A stretch of 64,000 nt of DNA, from the NCBI GenBank assembly GCA_964552465.1, contig CAZKGR010000008.1:1-64000 (forward strand), in the 5' to 3' direction. Each line of letters opens with the position of its first letter. The first letter of the stretch is position 1. Below the pieces are notes generated by a model. It worked only from the letters and a program-made list of their open reading frames with translations. It was not told the origin of the DNA and ran no database searches. Source of the stretch: BMS3BBIN04 sp964552465. Its GTDB lineage: Bacteria > Electryoneota > Electryoneia > Electryoneales > Electryoneaceae. Shown here one piece after another: positions 37,447 through 44,975 of this stretch. Both the position numbers and the translations under genes were made by a program.

Positions 37447-37471
37447 TGACTTCAGGAGAGCCTAATAAGAT

Positions 37472-37488
37472 GACTCCCAGCGTCTCCA
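37472..37488 (+). repeat. Attachment-like repeat, right copy (tmRNA 3' fragment)
   Basis: GACTCCCAGCGTCTCCA matches 35559-35575 at 16 of 17 bases. The one change breaks a T-arm pair, and no other tmRNA sequence precedes it, so it is a fragment. It marks the right end of a cassette of about 1.9 kb holding the radical SAM pair. Confidence 0.65.
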
Positions 37489-37492
37489 GAAA

Positions 37493-37518
37493 ATCCCGCC
37501 AGAAATGGCGGGTTTTTT
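37493..37518 (+). terminator. Terminator stem, second copy of the ssrA terminator
   Basis: CCCGCC (37495-37500), loop AGAAAT and GGCGGG (37507-37512), then TTTTTT. The 18-base core is identical to that at 35588-35605, and its distance from the tmRNA fragment is similar. Confidence 0.85.
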
Positions 37519-37824
37519 AGTTTGCCAGGCAACCAGACAAACATTATGTTGCAAGTACACACAATCTGGAAAACAGTATGTGGGAATCACGTTCGACGTC
37601 ATGCCGAACGCAGACCTGTTAGGACGAAACGAGAAGGCACTTGCAAAGGTCCGGAACCGGGAAATTCTGAGATCCCTTCATGCACACCCCACATTTTCCT
37701 CGTTGTTAAGACCTCGGAAGAGCAAAGGCACCTATCCGTCCATAGCATGTTGCGGCCATGTACGTATTCGGTCCATGGGAGCTTAAGCCTTCTCTGAGTT
37801 GTTCCATTCAGATTGGGGGGAGAA
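37519..37824. other. Gene-free stretch before the TPR lipoprotein
   Basis: About 300 bases with no gene I can support. It should hold promoters for the diverging radical SAM and TPR genes. Small open frames here lack ribosome sites and recognisable composition. Confidence 0.35.
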
Positions 37825-39291
37825 ATGGATGTCATCACATTCACGAAGCGTTTGATGTGGATCTTCGTTGCGCTCCTGTTTGCATCCTCAATGCTGGGCT
37901 GCGGCAGCACAACCGACGAAATTCCGGTCACGACCGTCTCGGAAGAGGCGTATGCACATTTCCTGCATGCCAGGGAACTGTATGAGCAACTCCGCATCGA
38001 GGAATCGCGTGAACGCTTCGACCAAGCACTTGAGCTGGACTCGGAATTTGCACTGGCACACTTTTACCGATCTCGGGCTTCCATCTCAGATGCGGATCGC
38101 AGAACTTACCTCGAGAAGGCTGTAGACTTTGCCGACGACGTGTCCAAAGGTGAACGCATATTAATACTTCAGGAACAAGCGTATTACCTGGACACCGATC
38201 TGGGAAAGCAACATGATCTACGTATGGAGCTGGTAGAGAAATATCCAAACGATAAGCGGGCGCACAATCTCATGGGTTTGGCATATTACTATCGCGATGA
38301 GGATGCGAAGGCGATAACAGAGTTCGAAGCTGCCATCGCGCTCGACAAATATTTCCCACCGCCCTACAACATGCTAGGTTATGCGTACAGTGAAATCGGT
38401 GAATATGATCGCGCCGAGCAAACCTTTCGAGACTACATCGGTTTGATTCCTGGTGAACCCAATCCTTACGACTCCATGGCCGAAATGTATCTCAAAACAG
38501 GGCGATTTGAAGAATCGATCGATTATTATCAACGAGCCTTCGTAAGGGACAGTGCTTTCACTTCGGCGAAAAAAGGAATTGGCGTTTGTCTCGTCATGCT
38601 GGGCAGGTATGATGATGGACGCGAGGCATTTACAACAGCCATGGATCTGGAATTATCTGACTGGGGGCGGCTCAGTGATCTCGATCTGATCCTGCGATCA
38701 TATTTATATCAAGGAGACTATGCGGGCGCAGTAACTGTAGCGGATGAATTGCTTGAAGCTGCTGAGAATGCAGAACTCCCCACGTGGATTCCATCTACCC
38801 ATAACATAAAAACCAGAATCTACCACGAGATGGGTGATTTTAACTCAGCAGAGCAAGCTTCTGCGAACTTCCACCAGTCCATGGAAGGCGCTGATTTCTC
38901 ACCAAGCACGATGAACTGGCTCGCCCGAAACCAACTATTCGTTGAAGCACAGATGAACGCGAAGCGGCAGGACTTCGAGGCAGCCCAAAAACTAGCTGAG
39001 GAGTACAAGGAACTGCTTTTGGCGAGGGAAGATCCGAGGGTGGACGAGAATTACAACGGCCTCTTGGGGATGATCCGATATGAGAGGGGGGAGTACGAGA
39101 CAGCCACCGAGATTTTCAAACAGTCGAACCAGGAGAATCCTTACACAAGCTACTATCACGGCGTAGCTCTATCGAAAGCCGGTTACGAAGACTTGGCTCA
39201 GGAGCTGTTCAAACGAACCGCAAACTGGAATGATGACAGCTACGACTACGCGTTTATCCGCGACAGAGCTTTTACTGCCATCGTTGAATAA
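37825..39291 (+). CDS. Tetratricopeptide-repeat lipoprotein
   Basis: A 488-aa TPR protein. ATG 37825 follows GGGGGGAG; the TTG at 37813 in the same frame is inside that ribosome site and is rejected. The signal peptide ends in a lipobox (SSMLGC, Cys about 27), predicting a lipid anchor. About eight TPR units follow, for example AYAHFLHARELYEQLRIEES, NLMGLAYYYRDEDAKAITEF and PYNMLGYAYSEIGEYDRAE. No enzyme domain is visible; a scaffolding or complex-assembly role is inferred. It lies between two copies of the CCCGCC terminator stem. Confidence 0.88.
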   Translation: MDVITFTKRLMWIFVALLFASSMLGCGSTTDEIPVTTVSEEAYAHFLHARELYEQLRIEESRERFDQALELDSEFALAHFYRSRASISDADRRTYLEKAVDFADDVSKGERILILQEQAYYLDTDLGKQHDLRMELVEKYPNDKRAHNLMGLAYYYRDEDAKAITEFEAAIALDKYFPPPYNMLGYAYSEIGEYDRAEQTFRDYIGLIPGEPNPYDSMAEMYLKTGRFEESIDYYQRAFVRDSAFTSAKKGIGVCLVMLGRYDDGREAFTTAMDLELSDWGRLSDLDLILRSYLYQGDYAGAVTVADELLEAAENAELPTWIPSTHNIKTRIYHEMGDFNSAEQASANFHQSMEGADFSPSTMNWLARNQLFVEAQMNAKRQDFEAAQKLAEEYKELLLAREDPRVDENYNGLLGMIRYERGEYETATEIFKQSNQENPYTSYYHGVALSKAGYEDLAQELFKRTANWNDDSYDYAFIRDRAFTAIVE

Positions 39292-39373
39292 GTTGAATAC
39301 ATCGGGCATGAACACGAATTGGAAGGCGCTGAAAGCGTCTCAACCAGGCGTCGCATTGCAGAGTGAAAACGAG

Positions 39374-39399
39374 AAAACCCGCCAGTGATGGCGGGTTTT
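39374..39399. terminator. Terminator stem, third member of the CCCGCC family
   Basis: AAAACCCGCC (39374-39383), loop AGTGAT, GGCGGGTTTT (39390-39399). It can act on both strands between the convergent TPR and beta-helix genes. The stem is the same as at 35588 and 37495; the loop differs by two bases. Confidence 0.85.
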
Positions 39400-39435
39400 G
39401 TGTTTGCAATTTATTCTGAGAGTTGTTGACCCCTT

Positions 39436-41244
39436 TTACTTAACGAACATCAGTTTGTGTGTTGCTACAGTCTGCGCGCCAGCACTCACACGTGCGAAAT
39501 AGGTTCCGCTGGCGAGGTCACGTCCGTTGATATGTGTCTTATGTAATCCCTGCGGGAGTTGGATATAGGAATAGGTTTGCACACGACGGCCCAGGACATC
39601 GTACAGATCAACCACCATATCAGTCGCATGTGGCAGATCCACGGACAAAACGATCGTAGCGTTCGACGGATTCGGTGCCGCGTATACAACCATGTCTCCA
39701 CCACCGATATTGTCCAATCCTCCTCTGTACTGCATGGGTACGATCTGCTCGGCCAATGCCTGCGGAGTAACCGTTATAGCGGACGTCCAGAACGATGCTG
39801 GATCCAGCCAGTCCGGGCAATAGACACTCTGATCGAGTGGCAGGTAGTGGTTGAATGTGCAGCTGGCTATTTGCAGTCCAGTTACATCGATTGGATCCGA
39901 TTCTCCCAGCGCACCATCTCTCCACAGCATAGCGGTTCTGCCACTGTTCGCGATTTCCATGTTATATGGCAGGTTCCCGTCGAAATCACAATTTGTTGCG
40001 GAGAGATTTGCCCCGGAGTTGATCAGGATTCCGGAAGTAGTCGTAATCAGTTCCGGATCCAAGTTGATCGCACTGCCGTTGAAATGGATCTCGCAATTGA
40101 CAAGCTCAATCGGACCCGGTGAAATTTCCCAGAAGAGCCCGGTTCCATAGTTCGAGACCATCTTGCAGTCTTCCATTAATACACCTTCGCAGAACCGGTC
40201 AAACCAGATACCCGAGGTCAGGTTGTCTCGTGCATCCACATTGTTCATGTAAACGTTTGACACGGCATACAGCTTCATACCGCCAACTCTCCAGTCACCG
40301 GCGCCAACATCTGCACCGCGCCAATTGTTTTCCCAGACATTGACATCTTCCAACGTAATATTCTCAACAAAGGAGGGCTGAATTCCACTGTAACCGTTTC
40401 TGATGACTGTCGTGTTGCGAACCGTGAAGCCATTCATCAGTCCGACTGCAATCCCTTCGTGCACGTTCTCTTCTACGTAGCAGTTTTCCACCGTCACGCT
40501 GTTACAAGATGATGCGAAAATACCTGCACGTGCGTAACGGAATTCCATATTGCGTAAAGTGACGTTGTTCATGTGGTAGAAGTTGGCGCCATATTCACGA
40601 ACGGACACCTCGATCTCGTGGGAGCCCGGCCAGGAACCGTCAGCACACCAGATATACATCCTGTCGTTGTCCTGGTCGACCATGAACTTGCCCGGGCCTG
40701 CTTCGTTGCGATGCAAGATTTGCCGCAAACGTTCGCCATTTACCCATACACCCTCACGGCGTAACAGGTAGGTTGCCCGGTACTCATTGCTCGGATCATC
40801 ACCATACAGCCAGTGGCGTATGTTCAGATCATTTTCGTTGTAAGGTGGCGTACCACTATAAAAGTCATTGGTCCAGTCATCCCTATAGACCGCACCCAAT
40901 GCGTGCGTCCAGTCTTCAAACTGGTCACTTCCGAGTATGATGGGACGATCAACCGGGTCACCCTCGATGATCAAGTCGGCTTCATCACTATACCAGCCGG
41001 CTTTTGCAAGGGTTTCACGATAGACTCCGGGCGCAACATGAACATGCATGACAGTACCAGCCGGCAAATCGCCGACATATCGAAAGGCATCACATATTTC
41101 GTGATACGGCAGTTCTTGAGTTCCCTGTCCAGGGAGTGTGGCGTTGCAATCCACGTAGACGTGAGTGACCGTGGCAGACCCAACTGATGCCAGAAACAAC
41201 CAGGCGAACGTGAAAATGTTGAACAGCTTGAATTGCCTGTACAT
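39436..41244 (-). CDS. Right-handed beta-helix protein with type IX sorting domain
   Basis: A 602-aa exported protein. ATG 41244 is chosen because GGAGG lies 5 bases upstream and the signal peptide (MYRQFKLF...ASVGSA) then begins at the N-terminus; an upstream frame to 41298 is ignored. Residues about 25-75 resemble the opening of pectate-lyase-like helices (GTQELPYHEICDAFRYV). Residues about 225-430 show parallel beta-helix coils (NVTLRNMEFRYA, NSVTVENCYVEEN, GFTVRNTTVIRNG). Residues about 525-602 are the sorting domain (APNPSNAT...ASGTYFARV). It may bind or cleave polysaccharide; no catalytic site is assigned. Confidence 0.85.
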   Translation of the reverse strand: MYRQFKLFNIFTFAWLFLASVGSATVTHVYVDCNATLPGQGTQELPYHEICDAFRYVGDLPAGTVMHVHVAPGVYRETLAKAGWYSDEADLIIEGDPVDRPIILGSDQFEDWTHALGAVYRDDWTNDFYSGTPPYNENDLNIRHWLYGDDPSNEYRATYLLRREGVWVNGERLRQILHRNEAGPGKFMVDQDNDRMYIWCADGSWPGSHEIEVSVREYGANFYHMNNVTLRNMEFRYARAGIFASSCNSVTVENCYVEENVHEGIAVGLMNGFTVRNTTVIRNGYSGIQPSFVENITLEDVNVWENNWRGADVGAGDWRVGGMKLYAVSNVYMNNVDARDNLTSGIWFDRFCEGVLMEDCKMVSNYGTGLFWEISPGPIELVNCEIHFNGSAINLDPELITTTSGILINSGANLSATNCDFDGNLPYNMEIANSGRTAMLWRDGALGESDPIDVTGLQIASCTFNHYLPLDQSVYCPDWLDPASFWTSAITVTPQALAEQIVPMQYRGGLDNIGGGDMVVYAAPNPSNATIVLSVDLPHATDMVVDLYDVLGRRVQTYSYIQLPQGLHKTHINGRDLASGTYFARVSAGAQTVATHKLMFVK

Positions 41245-41928
41245 GAAAACCTCCGACAAGGTCGTTTTCAGGAGGTGATCGATAGAATACCGAGTCAAGT
41301 CAATTTCCTAAAAACTAAAATCAAAGAATAACGCCACAACTACCCGACGTGTTATCACTATATACAGTTTCGAGGTTTCGTGTTGATTTGTCAAGGGGGG
41401 ACTCAACTACGCATCCAGCGATGAAAGTGAGGTATAATAATTATTTGTTACTCTATGTTTTTTATAGATTTAAAAACGATAATAATGTAAATCCGATATA
41501 TACAAAAGCAGGCTGAATCCATTACCAATGCTTGGTTGCAGGTTCCTCTCCAGAGAGAGCAATGGTTGTCAGTATTCTGTGATTTGGATCACACGAAGAG
41601 CGTTTAATTTTGGGTGACAGTCGCGCGGGTGATCGGAGTTGCAAATATCGCTGCGAGAATGGAGGTCATCATATTCTAACCAAGATGAACCAGACGTTGA
41701 ATTGAGTCTTTCAGAATGAGATGTTGCTCGTACCTGGGAAAAAGGGGTGGAACTGCAGTTGGTCTTCACCACTTCATTCCATAGTGATGACTTCCCGGAA
41801 GTGCCTATCATTTCTGATTAGTCAATTCTCGCTGGTGAGCTTTGCCGCTCATTTACATTGTTGTACAGAGCGTTCATTCGTATCTTTATTTCCCCCACAA
41901 CGAAATCCAAGACAAACCGGAGTAGAGG
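41245..41928. promoter_or_regulatory. 684-bp gene-free region with a CRP-type site at 41578-41593
   Basis: This divergent spacer separates the beta-helix and S9 peptidase genes. It contains TGTGA-TTTGGA-TCACA (41578-41593), the CRP half-site form, about 335 bases from either start codon. No strong promoter was found at a standard distance on either strand. Small frames within the region lack support. Confidence 0.4.
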
Positions 41929-43953
41929 ATGAAGAGCTGGTCGATCATAAGCATCTTGACCATCTTGCTGGTTGGTGCAGCAACTGGTCATGCGGTTGAG
42001 CGTACGCACGACATCGTTCCCGAAGATTATTTCACGCAGGTGTTCGTTTCTGGTGTCTCGGCATCCCCGGACGGCGAATACACCGCATTTGTTGATTACC
42101 GTTGGGACAAGGAATATGACCGGCGGTCACGTGACATCTGGGTTGTCAACAACGACAGCAAGGAAACCACGCGTCTGACCTTCGATCCGGGCAACGAAGT
42201 CAGCCCGCAGTGGTCCCCGGACAGCAAGCACGTCTACTTCCTCGGCCACATCAGCCAGGGCGGTGACGTGACGAAACCTCCGTACGATGGCAGCTCGCAG
42301 GTGTGGCGGATCAACGTTGACGGCAGCGAACTGACCCCAATCACTCGGATTCCGGACGGTATCTACGACTACCAGCTCTCGGACGATGGCACCGCAGTCT
42401 ATTACACCCGCACCAAAGAGTATCGCATCGACGAGTGGGGCGACATGCGTTCGCAATTCTCCAACGTCGAGTACGGACACGGTATCTACGAGGTGTCCGA
42501 ACTATGGCAGCTCGACCTGACCAGCTGGCGTTCGGAGATGATCTTCGATCCGAAATTGCACATTCACGAGTTCGCGGTTTCGTCCAACGGGAAGCATATA
42601 GCAACGATCACCACACAGGACGGCGAGTTGGTCAGCCTTGAGGGTTGGTCGAATGTGACTGTGCTCGACTTGAGCACTGGCGACTCATTTGACCTGTACG
42701 ACAAACTGTGGCGTGTAGAAGCGCCGTCCCCGCACGGTTGGCTCGGTGGTCTGGAGTGGTCGGACGATGGCAACAAGCTGGCATTCACAATCGACTTTGA
42801 CGGTTATCCGAGTGAAATCATCGTCGTCGATTTCTCAGGTGGTGCTGCTCAACTCCAGCGTCTGCCGCGTCCGGAGATGGTCCATGTTGCGGGCAGCCCG
42901 CACTGGGTGCCCGGTGAGGATGTGGTTGCATTTGTTGGTGACAACAGGGCACGTTCTCGTGTATACACCATTGATGTTGAGGATGGGTCCAACGAGACGC
43001 TGACGCCCGGTGATGTAGTCATTGGCGGATTCAGTTTCGTCGGAGACAAGGGTGATCTGGTCGCAAATCAGAGCACTTTGACCTACTACCACGACCTGGT
43101 GATGTACTCGAAGGACAAGGGAGAGCGGATCACGCATTTGAATCCGCAGGTTGATACGTGGAAGCTGCCGCAGATCTCGATCGTGCAGTGGGAAGGCGCG
43201 AACGGCGACATGGTCGAAGGCATTCTCGAGTTGCCACCAGACTACGAACCGGGCCAGAAGTTGCCGTTATTGGTCACGATACATGGCGGCCCGACTCTAG
43301 CCGAACCGTACAGCTTCCTGTTCTGGATTTATGGACGGGCCAGCTTCGCCGCCAAGGGCTACGCGATGCTTGCCCCGAACTACCGTGGCTCCACCGGTTA
43401 CGGCGACAAGTTCATGACCGACTTGATCGGTCACGAGAACGATTGGGATGTTATCGACATCATGACCGGCGTCGATCATCTGATCGCGGACGGCATTGTT
43501 GACGAAGAGCAGATGGCGGTGTCAGGCTGGAGCAACGGCGGATTCCTGACCAACGCGCTGATCTCGAACAACCGCTTCAAGGCTGCGAGCACGGGCGCTG
43601 GTGTGCTTGATATGACCGTACAACTCATCGAGGAAGACACGCCGGGCCATGTGATTAACTACATGGAAGGTTTGCCGTGGGAACAGCCGGAAGAGTATCA
43701 GACAGCATCACCGTTGTATTCGTTCAAGCCCGGCATGACGACGGCTGTCCTGATCCATGTCGGTGAAAACGATCCCCGTGTCCCAGCGAGCCACAGCATC
43801 GGTCTGCACCGGATGTTGTCGAGATATCTGGATGTTCCGTGCGAACTGATCGTCTACCCCGGTGCGGGTCATAACCTGAGCAAGTACACACACCGTCTGG
43901 CGAAGGCGAAGTGGGACCACGCGTGGATCGATCATTACACGTTGAGCAAGTAG
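41929..43953 (+). CDS. S9-family (prolyl oligopeptidase-like) serine peptidase
   Basis: A 674-aa secreted or periplasmic peptidase. A signal peptide ends near residue 22. An N-terminal seven-bladed propeller (about 40-400) contains WDxxG-like WSPDSKHVYF and PSGH-type blades, as in acylaminoacyl/dipeptidyl peptidases. The alpha/beta hydrolase domain has Ser535 in SGWSNGGF, Asp615 in GENDPRVP and His648 in PGAGHNL, a complete triad. It would remove dipeptides or acyl-amino acids from peptides. GGAGTAGAGG precedes the ATG. Peptide scavenging would suit the hydroxyproline enzyme nearby, but that link is inference. Confidence 0.93.
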   Translation: MKSWSIISILTILLVGAATGHAVERTHDIVPEDYFTQVFVSGVSASPDGEYTAFVDYRWDKEYDRRSRDIWVVNNDSKETTRLTFDPGNEVSPQWSPDSKHVYFLGHISQGGDVTKPPYDGSSQVWRINVDGSELTPITRIPDGIYDYQLSDDGTAVYYTRTKEYRIDEWGDMRSQFSNVEYGHGIYEVSELWQLDLTSWRSEMIFDPKLHIHEFAVSSNGKHIATITTQDGELVSLEGWSNVTVLDLSTGDSFDLYDKLWRVEAPSPHGWLGGLEWSDDGNKLAFTIDFDGYPSEIIVVDFSGGAAQLQRLPRPEMVHVAGSPHWVPGEDVVAFVGDNRARSRVYTIDVEDGSNETLTPGDVVIGGFSFVGDKGDLVANQSTLTYYHDLVMYSKDKGERITHLNPQVDTWKLPQISIVQWEGANGDMVEGILELPPDYEPGQKLPLLVTIHGGPTLAEPYSFLFWIYGRASFAAKGYAMLAPNYRGSTGYGDKFMTDLIGHENDWDVIDIMTGVDHLIADGIVDEEQMAVSGWSNGGFLTNALISNNRFKAASTGAGVLDMTVQLIEEDTPGHVINYMEGLPWEQPEEYQTASPLYSFKPGMTTAVLIHVGENDPRVPASHSIGLHRMLSRYLDVPCELIVYPGAGHNLSKYTHRLAKAKWDHAWIDHYTLSK

Positions 43954-43994
43954 AACAGAAGTACTGAGTACGAAGTCGAAAGACCAACGTATGC

Positions 43995-44022
43995 CCCCGT
44001 TTGCTTGTCAAACGGGGTTTTG
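43995..44022 (+). terminator. Rho-independent terminator
   Basis: CCCCGTTTG (43995-44003), loop CTTGT, CAAACGGGG (44009-44017), then TTTTGTTG. It ends the S9 peptidase transcript. Confidence 0.9.
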
Positions 44023-44063
44023 TTGTTTCGGAGGGTTGAACTGTTCTGTATCAGACCTAACAA

Positions 44064-44087
44064 TACCCTGTTAGCAAGCTAACAGGG
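44064..44087 (-). terminator. Probable terminator of the RDD/glycyl-radical operon
   Basis: CCCTGTTAG (44066-44074) pairs with CTAACAGGG (44079-44087), loop CAAG. On the minus strand the stem is followed by TATTGTTAGG. It lies 18 bases beyond the end of the RDD gene. The tail is only moderately T-rich. Confidence 0.55.
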
Positions 44088-44104
44088 GCATGTGTTGTTA
44101 GTTT

Positions 44105-44959
44105 TTACTTTGAGTGCCGAATTCGAACCACAACAGTACCCGAGATCCGATCATGTACGGCCTGCCGATTCGGATGCCACAGCGCTTCGAGGAAACCGAG
44201 TCCGAGTGTCGCGACGCTGGCGCTGTATCCACCCGCCCGTCCGAACGAATCCCACCATGACAGCTTCCTGTTGTCGAGACGGACGACTCTTATCCGCACG
44301 ACCCATTTGCCGGGCGTGAACCCGCGCATCAGCCACACGCATAATGTGAAGTAAACGATCAGCACCGCACCAAAGTTTGCGATGATCGAGATGTGCCCCA
44401 TAAACAGGTACATCCCCACCATGACAGTCTTGTCATGTTCGTTGAATTTGGTGATCGGCTCGTTCGAGAAGGCGACGGTGAAATTCCAGTCGTAATCCCT
44501 AATCAATGAATCTACGGCGGCGGAATCGATATAGGTCGCATAGGTGAAGCTGGTATCTCCAGACACCATCCCGATCTCGGTTGCGACGACAGTTGTCGAA
44601 TCGACCGTCTCGAACGCATCTATCAACTCGCCTGGCAGTCGATCCGGCATGCGTTTGTACATCAGGTAGCTGGTTTCGGATACAAATTCGATGAACAGGG
44701 GTTCGCGTTCTTCGCCACTCTCAGCTTTACGCATCTCACCCAACAGTTCGACTGTTCGTGGGGCAGATATGCGAAGTGAAATCCACGTAATCGCGAACAA
44801 CGTGGGCACACCGAGTAGAAACACGATCAGCAGGTCGATGGCGAATCCCGCCATTCGTCGTCGGAACGTTGCCAACTCAGCACCGGACAGCGATGGATTC
44901 ACCCTCATCGCTTCTTCGGTGATGGTAGAATGACGCCTGGAACGTGGTTTGCGTTTCAA
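44105..44959 (-). CDS. RDD-family membrane protein
   Basis: A 284-aa protein. RRRMAGFAIDLLIVFLLG (about 29-46) provides the first helix with the conserved Arg/Asp of the RDD family. A large extracytoplasmic loop (about 60-165) follows, then helices and FTPGKWVVRIRVVRLDNRKL and HPNRQAVHDRISGTVVV, the latter the second RDD signature. The start is TTG behind GAGGGTG. It lies 16 bases after the glycyl radical enzyme gene. RDD proteins have been linked to ion exchange, but a role here is unknown. Confidence 0.85.
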   Translation of the reverse strand: MKRKPRSRRHSTITEEAMRVNPSLSGAELATFRRRMAGFAIDLLIVFLLGVPTLFAITWISLRISAPRTVELLGEMRKAESGEEREPLFIEFVSETSYLMYKRMPDRLPGELIDAFETVDSTTVVATEIGMVSGDTSFTYATYIDSAAVDSLIRDYDWNFTVAFSNEPITKFNEHDKTVMVGMYLFMGHISIIANFGAVLIVYFTLCVWLMRGFTPGKWVVRIRVVRLDNRKLSWWDSFGRAGGYSASVATLGLGFLEALWHPNRQAVHDRISGTVVVRIRHSK

Positions 44960-44975
44960 TGATCACCCTCGTTAA

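Noticed and set aside
37505..37797. Two overlapping frames of about 90 codons upstream of the TPR gene
   Set aside because: They begin in the terminator tail, lack ribosome sites and show no conserved pattern.
37813..37824. TTG start for the TPR lipoprotein
   Set aside because: It lies within the GGGGGGAG ribosome site that serves ATG 37825.
39335..39346. Third tmRNA 3' fragment (GCGTCTCAACCA) before the third CCCGCC terminator
   Set aside because: Only seven contiguous bases match and the spacing to the terminator differs; noted as a weak hint but not listed as a feature.
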